DNA of 64,000 nt from Acidovorax sp. 69 (GCF_002797445.1 NZ_PGEP01000001.1:1611001-1675000), one strand, 5' to 3'; counted from the stretch's first letter, positions 9,517-17,569 are shown. Numbers and translations are program-made. Notes: generated by a model not told the origin, from the sequence alone.

Positions 9517-10692
9517 GTGCCCAATCTGTCCAAAATCACCTGTATCGAAGACCTGCGTGTCATTGCCAAGCGCCGCGTGCCGCGCATGTTTTATGACTAC
9601 GCCGATTCGGGCTCGTACACCGAGGGCACTTACCGCGCCAACACCGCCGACTTTCAGGGCATCAAGCTGCGCCAGCGCGTGGCCGTGAACATGGAAGGCC
9701 GCAGCACGCGCACCACCATGATCGGGCACGATGTGGCCATGCCGGTGGCCATTGCGCCCACGGGCCTCACGGGCATGCAGCATGCCGATGGCGAGATCCT
9801 GGGGGCGCGGGCCGCCAAGGCGTTTGGCATTCCGTTCACGCTGTCCACCATGAGCATCTGCTCCATCGAGGACATTGCCGAACACACGGCGCGCCACCCG
9901 TTCTGGTTCCAGCTGTATGTGATGCGCGACCGCGATTTTATCGAGCGCCTGATCGACCGTGCCAAGGCAGCCAACTGCTCGGCGCTGCAACTCACGCTGG
10001 ACCTCCAGATCCTGGGCCAGCGCCACAAGGACATCAAGAACGGCCTGTCCACACCGCCCAGGCCCACCATTGCCAACCTCATCAACCTGGCCACCAAGCC
10101 ACACTGGTGCCTGGGCATGCTGGGCACCAAACGCCGCACCTTCGGAAACATCGTGGGCCACGCCAAGGGCGTGGGCGATTTATCGTCGCTGTCGTCCTGG
10201 ACGGCCGAGCAGTTTGACCCGCAGCTCAACTGGGGCGATGTGGAGTGGATCAAGAAGCGCTGGGGCGGCAAGCTGATCCTCAAGGGCATCATGGACGCCG
10301 AGGACGCCCGCCTGGCCGTGAACAGCGGCGCCGATGCGCTCATCGTCAGCAACCATGGCGGCCGCCAGCTCGACGGAGCCCCTTCGTCGATTGCCGCGCT
10401 GCCCGGCATTGCCGAGGCCGTGGCCCAGATGGGCGGTGGCATCGAAGTCTGGATGGACGGCGGCATCCGCAGCGGGCAGGACGTGCTCAAGGCCCGCGCG
10501 CTGGGCGCACAGGGCACCCTGATCGGGCGCAGCTTTTTGTACGGCCTGGGCGCCTATGGCGAGGCGGGCGTGACACGCGCGCTGCAGATCATCCAGAAGG
10601 AGCTGGACATCACCATGGCGTTTTGTGGCCATACCAATATCAACACGGTGGATTCCTCCATCCTGTTGCCGGGCACCTTTCCGACCGCCTGA
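9517..10692 (+). CDS. FMN-dependent alpha-hydroxy-acid dehydrogenase (LldD-like)
   Basis: This 391-residue protein belongs to the L-lactate dehydrogenase/glycolate oxidase family, which oxidises L-2-hydroxy acids to 2-oxo acids through FMN. Visible are FYDYADSGS near the N-terminus, PVAIAPTG, the FMN phosphate segment and the signature SNHGGRQLDG with the catalytic His (residue 280) and substrate-binding Arg (283). GTG 9517 is chosen because GGAGA sits 6 bases upstream and the N-terminus then matches family length; the frame remains open further upstream without conserved sequence. L-lactate is the most likely substrate, but mandelate or glycolate cannot be excluded. It converges with the cytochrome c gene 15 bp away. 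Confidence 0.88.
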   Translation: MPNLSKITCIEDLRVIAKRRVPRMFYDYADSGSYTEGTYRANTADFQGIKLRQRVAVNMEGRSTRTTMIGHDVAMPVAIAPTGLTGMQHADGEILGARAAKAFGIPFTLSTMSICSIEDIAEHTARHPFWFQLYVMRDRDFIERLIDRAKAANCSALQLTLDLQILGQRHKDIKNGLSTPPRPTIANLINLATKPHWCLGMLGTKRRTFGNIVGHAKGVGDLSSLSSWTAEQFDPQLNWGDVEWIKKRWGGKLILKGIMDAEDARLAVNSGADALIVSNHGGRQLDGAPSSIAALPGIAEAVAQMGGGIEVWMDGGIRSGQDVLKARALGAQGTLIGRSFLYGLGAYGEAGVTRALQIIQKELDITMAFCGHTNINTVDSSILLPGTFPTA

Positions 10693-10707
10693 GTCGAGCC
10701 AGGCCCA

Positions 10708-11127
10708 TCACCGGGTGGGCGCCACCGGCGCAGGCGCAGGCAGACGTTTGAGCGTGGCCAGATAGGCCACGACATCCTCGCGGTCGCGCGCATCGTCGAG
10801 CTGGTAGTCCATGCCCTGGCCGGGGATCAGCGCCTCAGGGTCAGTCAGCCAGGCCTTGAGCGTGGCCCGTGTCCACAGCAACTTGCTCGTGCGCAGAGCG
10901 GGCGAATAGTCAAAATCCTTCAGCGCTCCTGCGCGGCGGCCCACCACGCCCCGGTGCGCGGGGCCATCGCCATGCTCGTCTGTGCTGTGACAGCTACTGC
11001 AATGTGCGGCGTAGAGCGCGCGGCCACGATCCACCGACTGGGCGTTGCTGGGGCTGTGAGCCACCCACAGGAGGGCAATGACCGCCCCAACAAGACGAAC
11101 ATGGGACAGCGGCAGGTGGGTGGGCAT
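10708..11127 (-). CDS. Exported monohaem class I cytochrome c
   Basis: This 139-residue protein has a signal peptide (hydrophobic core about 11-24, cleavage near NAQ) and one haem-binding CSSCH (residues 43-47). A PGQGM segment supplies the likely axial Met. It should carry electrons in the periplasm. It is transcribed away from the ECF sigma gene at 11413. Its minus-strand promoter region carries the ATCCA-15-CGTA site shared with the sigma and DUF3034 genes, which places it in the same candidate regulon. Confidence 0.88.
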   Translation of the reverse strand: MPTHLPLSHVRLVGAVIALLWVAHSPSNAQSVDRGRALYAAHCSSCHSTDEHGDGPAHRGVVGRRAGALKDFDYSPALRTSKLLWTRATLKAWLTDPEALIPGQGMDYQLDDARDREDVVAYLATLKRLPAPAPVAPTR

Positions 11128-11210
11128 CGTGGGTGATTGACAAAAAAAGGGGCGTGCGTGAAGACCTTCCGCACGGAGGCGAATGGGGCGAATAGGGCAT
11201 GAGCCCCTGT

Positions 11211-11240
11211 AATACGCGCCATGCGCTCGGCTGGATTCAA
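11211..11240 (-). promoter_or_regulatory. Candidate ECF promoter P1 (cytochrome c)
   Basis: Read on the minus strand: TTGAATCCA, 15 bases, CGTATT. The TTGAATCCA element is identical to P3 and the CGTATT element is identical to P2. The site ends about 84 bp before the cytochrome c start codon at 11127. Confidence 0.6.
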
Positions 11241-11326
11241 CCCTTTCATCCCTTTGGGGTGTTGGTGGCGCCGGGTGGCGCCCCGCACAGATTCTGGGCG
11301 CAGTTCCTTTTTTTGTTCAGCGCAGC

Positions 11327-11354
11327 ACATCCAAAGTGCTCGCTGTGGCGTATT
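11327..11354 (+). promoter_or_regulatory. Candidate ECF promoter P2 (sigma factor autoregulation)
   Basis: ACATCCA (11327-11333), 15 bases, CGTATT (11349-11354). The start codon of the ECF sigma gene is 58 bp further on. The spacing between ATCCA and CGTA is the same 15 bases as in P1 and P3. Confidence 0.55.
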
Positions 11355-11412
11355 CACCTACAGCAAAGCCCCGCAACCCCTTGTGAACAGACCAATCCCA
11401 GACAATGGGCGC

Positions 11413-11988
11413 ATGAGCACCCTCTACCCAGACAGTGAACTGATGGACCTCCTTGACCGCATCGCCGCGCAGGACGATTCCGCGCTGAAAAAGCTGTACG
11501 AGCGCACATCGTCCCAGCTTTTTGGCCTGGCCCTGCGCATTGTTCGCAACCGCGATGCGGCCGAGGATGTGCTGCAGGAGGCTTTCATGGGCATCTGGCG
11601 CGGTGCGGGCAACTACCGTGCATCGCTGAGCCCGCCCATGGCCTGGATGGGGCTCATCGTGCGCAGCCGGGCGCTGGATTCCTTGCGCAAGCGCACCAGC
11701 GACCGGGCCGACCTGATGAACGAGCTGGACGACGATATGGCGCAGATCCTGGAAGGCAACTCGCCCAACCCCATGGATGCTGCCGACGCCAGCGAGCAGG
11801 CCTTCGCGCTGCACCAATGCCTGGGCAAGCTCGACCACAAGCAGCGTGAGGTGGTGAGCCTCGCCTACCTGCGTGACCAAAGCCATGGCGAGCTGGCCGA
11901 GCAGCTCAAGCTGCCGCTGGGCACCGTCAAGACCTGGATTCGCCGGGGGTTGGAGCAGTTGCGCACCTGCATGGCGCGGTACGCCTGA
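11413..11988 (+). CDS. ECF-family RNA polymerase sigma factor
   Basis: This 191-residue protein has sigma region 2 (about residues 20-90, including AAEDVLQEAFMGIWR) and region 4 with a helix-turn-helix (about 130-185: SLAYLRDQSHGELAEQL, LPLGTVKTWIRRG). The frame is open further upstream, but ATG 11413 begins the conserved protein. It is followed 16 bp later by its RskA-type anti-sigma gene, the usual pairing for membrane-controlled ECF factors. The candidate promoter P2 suggests positive autoregulation. Confidence 0.93.
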   Translation: MSTLYPDSELMDLLDRIAAQDDSALKKLYERTSSQLFGLALRIVRNRDAAEDVLQEAFMGIWRGAGNYRASLSPPMAWMGLIVRSRALDSLRKRTSDRADLMNELDDDMAQILEGNSPNPMDAADASEQAFALHQCLGKLDHKQREVVSLAYLRDQSHGELAEQLKLPLGTVKTWIRRGLEQLRTCMARYA

Positions 11989-12004
11989 GAACGCAAAGGC
12001 CACC

Positions 12005-12796
12005 ATGAACATTACCCAGCACCCCGATCTGCTCGACCGCCTGGCCGCCAGCTATGCCCTGGGCACATTGCGCGGCGGTGCCCGCCGCCGTTTTGAAACC
12101 CTGGCCCGTGAGCACGCCACTGTGCGTGCCGCTGCCCTGGTGTGGCAGACCCGCTGGTCGGGCCTGACCGAGCTTCAACCCACCGTACAGCCTGCGCCGG
12201 CCGTGTGGACACGCATCGACAACTTGCTGCGGGCCGACCAATCTGCGCAGGCCATGCGTGCCGCCCGGGTGCCCGAGTCCACGCAGACTGCCGGAGGCTG
12301 GTGGCGCAACCTGCTGGTGTGGCGTGGTGCCTCTGCCGTGGGCGCCCTGGCCACCCTGGCAGCCGTGGTGGTGGGTGTGCAGATCAACGGAGGCTTGCGC
12401 ACCACTAAGGGGGCGCAAATTGCCGCTTTGCAGCAGCAGTTGCAGGTCGCGCCCCAGATCCAGTATGTGGCGGTGTTGGCCGATGACAAGGCCGCCGCGT
12501 CGATGCTGGTCACCTTCGACCCCAAGAACAACCAGTTGGTGCTGCAGCGCGTGGGGGGCTTTCAGGAGGGCACCGACAAGTCCCTGCAGCTATGGGCGTT
12601 GCCGCCTGCGGGTGGTCCGCGCTCGCTGGGCGTGTTGGGGCAGGACAAACTGCTCAAGCTCGTGGCGGGCGAGGCCGACGTGAAGCAAGTGCCTACGCTG
12701 GCCATCAGCCTGGAGCCCAAAGGGGGTGTTCCCAGCGAGACCGGGCCCACGGGCCCCGTGCTGTTCAAGGGTGAGCTGATTCAGCGCATGCTCTGA
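12005..12796 (+). CDS. Membrane anti-sigma factor, RskA type
   Basis: This 263-residue protein has a cytoplasmic N-terminal helical domain (residues 1-100), one transmembrane segment (about 108-127) and a periplasmic RskA-like domain (LQLWALPPAGGPRSLGVLG). It should hold the adjacent sigma factor at the membrane until a periplasmic signal releases it. The N-terminal domain has no HxxxCxxC zinc motif and no cysteine, so it is not a ChrR- or RsrA-type redox anti-sigma. The inducing signal is unknown. Confidence 0.88.
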   Translation: MNITQHPDLLDRLAASYALGTLRGGARRRFETLAREHATVRAAALVWQTRWSGLTELQPTVQPAPAVWTRIDNLLRADQSAQAMRAARVPESTQTAGGWWRNLLVWRGASAVGALATLAAVVVGVQINGGLRTTKGAQIAALQQQLQVAPQIQYVAVLADDKAAASMLVTFDPKNNQLVLQRVGGFQEGTDKSLQLWALPPAGGPRSLGVLGQDKLLKLVAGEADVKQVPTLAISLEPKGGVPSETGPTGPVLFKGELIQRML

Positions 12797-12906
12797 CACC
12801 GGTTCGTGTTGGGTCGGTGGGCGCCCTTTCGAGGGGGCTGTTCCGGTGGTGTGGGTCAACGAAGGGGTTGTAGGGGTTTTCCTTCTGGGCAAATTTTTTG
12901 TGGTTT

Positions 12907-12936
12907 TTGAATCCACCGGGGCGCGCGGGCCGTAAG
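12907..12936 (+). promoter_or_regulatory. Candidate ECF promoter P3 (DUF3034-globin-cupredoxin genes)
   Basis: TTGAATCCA (12907-12915), 15 bases, CGTAAG (12931-12936), ending 47 bp before the DUF3034 start codon. The -35-like element is identical to P1. Confidence 0.6.
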
Positions 12937-12983
12937 TAGAAGGCAACATCTTCTTACAACCCATTTCTGCACTGGAGACCACG

Positions 12984-13916
12984 ATGAAACACTGGCACCG
13001 AACCACTCTGCTGGCGGCCCTCGCAACCACCGCCGGACTGGCCCAGGCCGACACCGGCAAGTTGCTGCTCACCGCCGGTGTCAGCACCATTGCGGGGTCA
13101 GCGGGCGGTGGGCTTACCCCCTGGGCGGTGATCGGCAGCAACGCCACCGAGGGCGAAATCGGTTTCAGCGGCTACGCCACACGTGCAGCTACCAAGGACT
13201 ACAGCCTCAACGGCTATGGCGTGGCCCTGGGCCTGCACGACAGGGTGGAGCTGTCGCTGGCGCGCCAGGACTTTGATGCATCTCCCGCCATCGCCTTGAA
13301 CGGCATAGCGCCGTTTGGCGTGGCACCCGGCCAGCACATCAAGATGGACGTGATCGGCATCAAGGTGAAGGTGGCGGGTGATGCCGTGCTGGAGGCAGAT
13401 TCGTTCATGCCACAAATCGCCGTGGGCATCGAACACAAACAGACGCATCCCGGCTCCATCGGGTCTGTGCTCGACTTTTTGGGCACCAAGACCAGTGGCA
13501 CCGATCTGTATGTCAGTGCCACCAAGCTGCTCTTGGCCCAAAGCCTGCTGGTCAACGGCACGCTGCGCTACACCAACGCCAACCAGAACGGCCTGCTGGG
13601 CTTTGGCTCTGCCGCGCCGGGCAAAAACAGCCGCAGCCTGCAACCCGAGTTTTCAGTGGCGTACCTCATCAACAAAAATCTGGCAGTGGGTGCTGAATAC
13701 CGCTTCAAGCCCAACAACCTGCAGGCCTTGGGCGCTGCGGCCGGCTTGGGGTCTGCGCTGCGCGAGGACGACTGGAAGGACCTCTTCATTGCCTGGGCGC
13801 CCAGCAAGAACCTGTCGCTGACGCTGGCGTATGTCGATCTGGGCCGCATCGTACCCGGCATCACCAACAACCGCCGCCAGACGGGTTACTACCTCTCTGC
13901 CCAGGTGGCCTTTTGA
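12984..13916 (+). CDS. DUF3034 family outer-membrane-type protein
   Basis: This 310-residue protein has a signal peptide (cleavage near AQA/D, residues 20-23). The mature part is rich in alternating hydrophobic/polar strands and ends in F (YYLSAQVAF), typical of an outer-membrane beta-barrel. It resembles the DUF3034 family, whose function is not known to me. An ATG with GGAGA 8 bases upstream sets the start. It is the first gene after promoter P3 and is followed closely by the exported globin and the cupredoxin, so it may provide outer-membrane passage or docking for that module (inference). Confidence 0.82.
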   Translation: MKHWHRTTLLAALATTAGLAQADTGKLLLTAGVSTIAGSAGGGLTPWAVIGSNATEGEIGFSGYATRAATKDYSLNGYGVALGLHDRVELSLARQDFDASPAIALNGIAPFGVAPGQHIKMDVIGIKVKVAGDAVLEADSFMPQIAVGIEHKQTHPGSIGSVLDFLGTKTSGTDLYVSATKLLLAQSLLVNGTLRYTNANQNGLLGFGSAAPGKNSRSLQPEFSVAYLINKNLAVGAEYRFKPNNLQALGAAAGLGSALREDDWKDLFIAWAPSKNLSLTLAYVDLGRIVPGITNNRRQTGYYLSAQVAF

Positions 13917-13955
13917 GCCCGCAGCGGCCATTCACCCCCATTTTGTGAGACCCCC

Positions 13956-14429
13956 ATGAAACACCACACCTTCATCGCCTTGGGCCTGTCCGTTGTCAGC
14001 CTGCTGGCCGCGCCCGCCCTGGCACAGACCACCGCCGCCCCCGCAACTACCGCCACCATTGCGGTGGCCCCTGCAGGTCTTTACACAGCCCTGGGCGAAA
14101 AGCCCGGTATCACGCGCCTGATGGATGATTTCGTGAACCGCGTCGTTAAAGACCCACGCATTGGAGGCCACTTCAAGGACGTGAAACCCGCAGCGCTGAA
14201 AGAGAGCCTGACCGACCAGATCTGCCAGTTGAGCGGCGGCCCTTGCAAATACGAAGGCGCTGACATGAAATCGGCCCATGCCGACATGGACATCAACAAG
14301 GGCCACTTCAATGCCCTGGTGGAGGTGCTGCAAAGCGCCATGGACGCCCAGGGCATACCGTTCGCTCAGCAAAACCGTCTGCTGGCCTTGCTGGCGCCTA
14401 TGCACCGTGATGTGATCACCCAGCGATGA
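13956..14429 (+). CDS. Exported group 1 truncated haemoglobin
   Basis: This 157-residue protein has an N-terminal signal peptide (residues 1-23, cleavage at ALA/Q) ahead of a group I truncated globin. Family marks are GGPCKYEGADMKSAHADM and the proximal haem-ligand His in NKGHFNAL (residue 117). Two cysteines, C90 and C97, flank the SGGP turn and could form a disulfide in the periplasm. Most truncated globins are cytosolic, so an export signal is notable. Roles of the family include O2 or NO binding and peroxidase-like chemistry. It sits between DUF3034 and cupredoxin genes and overlaps neither; the next start follows by one base. Confidence 0.88.
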   Translation: MKHHTFIALGLSVVSLLAAPALAQTTAAPATTATIAVAPAGLYTALGEKPGITRLMDDFVNRVVKDPRIGGHFKDVKPAALKESLTDQICQLSGGPCKYEGADMKSAHADMDINKGHFNALVEVLQSAMDAQGIPFAQQNRLLALLAPMHRDVITQR

Positions 14430-14430
14430 A

Positions 14431-15204
14431 ATGATGAAAAATACTATCGTTTTGATAGCTGCTAGCGCTTTATTTACTTGCGCTAGCGCCGGAAATGTTC
14501 AAATTCAGGTGCTGGACCGCGAGGGCAAGCCCGTGCCCGATGCCGTGGTGGTGATGTACCCCGGTGCGGCCGGGGCAGCGGCACCCAGCCTGTTGCAGCC
14601 GAGCCCCACCATTGAGCAGGAGCGCATGCGCTTTGTGCCCGCCGTCACGGTGGTGATGCCCGGCAGCACTGTGCGCTTCACCAACCAGGACCGCTGGGAC
14701 CACCACGTGCGTGGCAACCCGGCCGGGGGCACTGCAAGCCCTGCGGGTGCGGCTGTTGCGCCCGCGGCGGCCAGCACCAACTTCGAGTTGCGCCTGGCGG
14801 GCAAGGCCGATGGCAAACCGGCCAACTTCGCTGATGTGAAGCTCGATACACCGGGTGTGGTGTTGCTGGGCTGCCACCTGCACGGCTCCATGCGCGGCCA
14901 CGTGTTCGTGACCGATTCGGCCTGGACGCTCAAGACCGACAACGATGGCATTGCCCGGTTTGCCAGTGTGCCGGACGGTGCCGCCCAGGTGCGGGTGTGG
15001 CACGCCGAGCAGTTGGTGGACCTGCCACGCAAGGCCTTGAATGTGGTGCCCGGCCCGGTGCTCGACACGGTGCAGCTCAGCGTGGTGCCACGTGTGCGCC
15101 GCGCGCCCCCCGCAGCGCCCACCAACACGCCGGGCGGGCCCATGGGGTCGTACAGCCAGGCACCTGCGCCATCCCACGGCTCCCATCTCCACTCCGGCAG
15201 CTGA
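14431..15204 (+). CDS. Cupredoxin-like copper protein (methylamine-utilisation-protein type)
   Basis: This 257-residue exported protein shows type-1 copper ligands: His in RWDHHVRG (H91 or H92), then Cys, His and Met in GCHLHGSM (C148, H151, M154). It ends in a His/Pro-rich tail (PSHGSHLHSGS). Such proteins are periplasmic single-electron carriers. The signal peptide (about residues 1-20) is encoded almost entirely by a copy of the dispersed genomic repeat (14443-14488). Start codons ATG 14431 and 14434 are adjacent. It is the last of three genes after P3. Confidence 0.85.
   Translation: MMKNTIVLIAASALFTCASAGNVQIQVLDREGKPVPDAVVVMYPGAAGAAAPSLLQPSPTIEQERMRFVPAVTVVMPGSTVRFTNQDRWDHHVRGNPAGGTASPAGAAVAPAAASTNFELRLAGKADGKPANFADVKLDTPGVVLLGCHLHGSMRGHVFVTDSAWTLKTDNDGIARFASVPDGAAQVRVWHAEQLVDLPRKALNVVPGPVLDTVQLSVVPRVRRAPPAAPTNTPGGPMGSYSQAPAPSHGSHLHSGS
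14443..14488 (+). repeat. Dispersed repeat, copy 3, encoding a signal peptide
   Basis: ACTATC, 4 bases, TGATAGC-type dyad (CTATC-GTTTT-GATAG), followed by GCTAGCGC, 11 bases, GCGCTAGC (14461-14468 / 14480-14487), a perfect 8-bp second dyad. The whole element is translated as the hydrophobic core and cleavage region of the cupredoxin signal peptide. Confidence 0.65.
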
Positions 15205-15286
15205 CCCACCACCACGGCGGGTGGTCCACTGGGTGGCGGGTCTGTGGGGGCGACCGAGACCCCGCAGCCTTCCTTTTTGTCGGTGC

Positions 15287-16276
15287 TTATCCCGGCAGCC
15301 TGAGCCCACCTGACCCTGAAGGCGCCGTGTTGGCGCTGCTCTTGGTGGCGCCGACGGGTGCGCTGCTGCTCGTGTCCTGCTTGACGCTGCCCGCAGGGGC
15401 GTTCAGGTACAGGTAAAGCGCCTGCGCATCCACGTCGCTGAGCTGCCCCAGCGACTCGAAAGGCATCACCTGGATGGCCGTTCCATCGGAGCGCTTGCCG
15501 GTGCGCAGCATGTTCACAAAACTCGTTGCGTTGGGGTAGCGTGCGAGGGCACTGTCGGCGCTGCTGGTGCCGGGGCGGATATCCGCTGCCGCTGGCCAGT
15601 CGGGCGGCCCGCCGGGGATCTTGCCGCCCGACAGGTCCGCGCCATGGCAGCCAATGCACATGTTGGCCACATACTGCCCGTTGGCCAGCGTCACGCCCGC
15701 AGCGGTGGGGCGCGAGGGCGCCAGTTGGTGGTCGATGCGCGATGCGGCATCGGGGATGGCACCCAGGCCATACAGTACCCAGGCGGGCTGTGGCAGCTCA
15801 ATCACGGCCGGCGTTGTGCCTGCCTGGGGCGGCAGTTGGCGCACATACGACACCAGGGCATTGAGGTCGTCGTTGGTGAGCCGGTTGTAGTCCTCGCTGG
15901 GCATCACCAACACCGGGCGTCCGTTGGGCTTGACGCCGTGGCGGATGGCACTGTTCCAGTCTTCGGGTTGGTAGCGTGCCACCACTCCCGCAGGCGTGAT
16001 GTTGGGGCCTGCCAGGCGCGTGCCCTTGCCATCGTTGACGAATTCGCGGCCTGCGCCCTGGGCACCGTGGCAGTCGGTGCAGCCGCGCGATGCATACAGG
16101 TAGCGCCCGCGCTCGATGGTCTGCGCATCGGTGGTGTAGGCCACGGGGCGGGGCTTGATGTCGATGTAGCGGTTGCGCTTTTGCTCGGCCAGGTACAGGC
16201 CGCTGGCTGCGGTGGCAATAACAACGACACCGAGCAGCAGCGCGCTGCCTGCGGTCCATTTGATCCAGCGTTTCAT
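15287..16276 (-). CDS. Membrane-anchored dihaem cytochrome c
   Basis: This 329-residue protein has an N-terminal hydrophobic anchor (about 9-30) and two haem sites, CTDCH (66-70) and CIGCH (207-211), each in a class I cytochrome domain with a VMP-type Met segment. The architecture resembles cytochrome subunits that feed electrons from periplasmic alcohol or aldehyde dehydrogenases to terminal oxidases. The C-terminal tail is Ser/Thr/Gly-rich and disordered. It converges with the cupredoxin gene. No ATCCA-15-CGTA site was found in its upstream region, so its membership of the ECF regulon is unproven. Confidence 0.88.
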   Translation of the reverse strand: MKRWIKWTAGSALLLGVVVIATAASGLYLAEQKRNRYIDIKPRPVAYTTDAQTIERGRYLYASRGCTDCHGAQGAGREFVNDGKGTRLAGPNITPAGVVARYQPEDWNSAIRHGVKPNGRPVLVMPSEDYNRLTNDDLNALVSYVRQLPPQAGTTPAVIELPQPAWVLYGLGAIPDAASRIDHQLAPSRPTAAGVTLANGQYVANMCIGCHGADLSGGKIPGGPPDWPAAADIRPGTSSADSALARYPNATSFVNMLRTGKRSDGTAIQVMPFESLGQLSDVDAQALYLYLNAPAGSVKQDTSSSAPVGATKSSANTAPSGSGGLRLPG

Positions 16277-16397
16277 GGTGGTATCCCTCTTCTTCGAATG
16301 AATGAACGACTGAACGAATCAGTGTGTCCAGGCGCCGGATTCTGGGTTCGAAGAAGCGGTTTGTGACCCCCTCACGCTGCAGGGCAAGGCGGGGCCG

Positions 16398-16411
16398 GTG
16401 ACTTTTGTCAC
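16398..16411. promoter_or_regulatory. Crp/Fnr-like dyad upstream of dihaem cytochrome c
   Basis: GTGAC, 4 bases, GTCAC, a perfect dyad with the five-four-five geometry of Crp/Fnr-superfamily sites. It lies about 122 bp upstream of the cytochrome start codon at 16276. Confidence 0.35.
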
Positions 16412-16445
16412 AAACGGCCCGCCGGTGTAGGCAATTTCCCGGTGC

Positions 16446-17516
16446 TCAGCGCTCGATGGTCTTGTTCCAGCGCGCGTTCCAGGCGGGGCGGTTCGCGTTC
16501 ACGCTGTCCCAGTCCAGCGTCACGGCGTTTTTCATACACTGGCTGATCTGCGCTACTTGTGCAGCACCTTCACCCACAGCCGGCGCCTTGGGGTTGGTAG
16601 GGATCTGCGCGCCAAACTGCAGCACGTTGGCCTGGGCCAGCGGGCTCAGCAGAAACTCGGCCAGCTTTTGCGCCAGCTCGGGCTCGCTGTTCTTGGCGAT
16701 CACGCACTGGCCGGTCATCAGCACCACCGAGCCTTCTTTGGGCTGCGCGTATTCGACGGGAATGCCCTTGGCCTTGAGGGCGGCCACGCTGGTCGGTGTG
16801 AGCGGGAATAGGGCCGCTTCACCCGTTTGCACCATCTCTGAAATCTTGGCCGAGCTGGGGATGTATTCCAGCACGTTGGGCCCAATCGTCTTGGCCCAGT
16901 TGGTAAAGCCTGGCTCCACGTTCTTGTCGTTGCCGCCCTGGATGCGGTTGAACATCAAAAAGCCGTGCAGACCAAACGAAGAGGAGGGCATGGACTGGAA
17001 CACCACTTTGCCTTTGTACTTGGGGTCTGCAAAGTCCATCCACGACGTGGGCGCAGCCCAGCCCTTCTCGGCAAACATCTTGGTGTTGTAGGCAATGCCC
17101 GTCATGCCCAGGCTCACGCCGCTGGCCAAGTCGTCCTTGAAGCGGGCCGCCGGGTAGATGTCGTTCAGGTGCGGGTTGGGGCGCTGCTTCTCGCACAGGC
17201 CCATGCCCATGGCGCGCACCATGATGCCGTCGTCCAGAAACATCACGTGCATCTGTGGCTTGTCCTTGTTGGCCTGGGCCTTGGCCAGGATGTCGGACGA
17301 AGTGCCTGGCACCACCACCACCTTCACGCCATGCAGCTTTTCAAACGCCGGGAACACGTACTGTGTGTACGCCTTCTCCATCGTGCCGCCATTCATGCCG
17401 ATGTACAGCGTCTTGGTTTGCGCGGTAGCGGTGCCTGCTGCGGCCACGGCTGCCAGTGCGGCGGCCGCCAAGAGAGCGCGGCGGGTGCTGCGTGTGAAGC
17501 GAGGGGAGAAGGTCAT
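16446..17516 (-). CDS. Periplasmic substrate-binding protein of polyamine/opine-type ABC transporter
   Basis: This 356-residue PotD/spermidine-putrescine-type binding protein has a twin-Arg-like basic start followed by a hydrophobic signal segment ending near ATAQ. Features include LYIGMNGGTMEKAY at the mature N-terminus, and GTSSDILAKA and MTGIAYNTKMFAEKGW in the ligand lobe. It is the last gene of a minus-strand operon, 53 bp after the FAD oxidase gene. It should deliver the substrate to the PotB/PotC-like permeases; the ligand is unknown but is presumably what the dehydrogenase oxidises. Confidence 0.88.
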   Translation of the reverse strand: MTFSPRFTRSTRRALLAAAALAAVAAAGTATAQTKTLYIGMNGGTMEKAYTQYVFPAFEKLHGVKVVVVPGTSSDILAKAQANKDKPQMHVMFLDDGIMVRAMGMGLCEKQRPNPHLNDIYPAARFKDDLASGVSLGMTGIAYNTKMFAEKGWAAPTSWMDFADPKYKGKVVFQSMPSSSFGLHGFLMFNRIQGGNDKNVEPGFTNWAKTIGPNVLEYIPSSAKISEMVQTGEAALFPLTPTSVAALKAKGIPVEYAQPKEGSVVLMTGQCVIAKNSEPELAQKLAEFLLSPLAQANVLQFGAQIPTNPKAPAVGEGAAQVAQISQCMKNAVTLDWDSVNANRPAWNARWNKTIER

Positions 17517-17569
17517 GGTGGTTTCCTTTCTGGTGGGGGATGGGGAAGGCGCGTCGGTGGCTGACGTGG

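Noticed and set aside
11413..12796. Assignment of the first ECF pair to the ChrR/RpoE (ECF11) singlet-oxygen system
   Set aside because: The anti-sigma has a membrane helix and an RskA-like end, and no zinc motif or cupin domain. The promoter resemblance to TGATCC-type sites is only partial.
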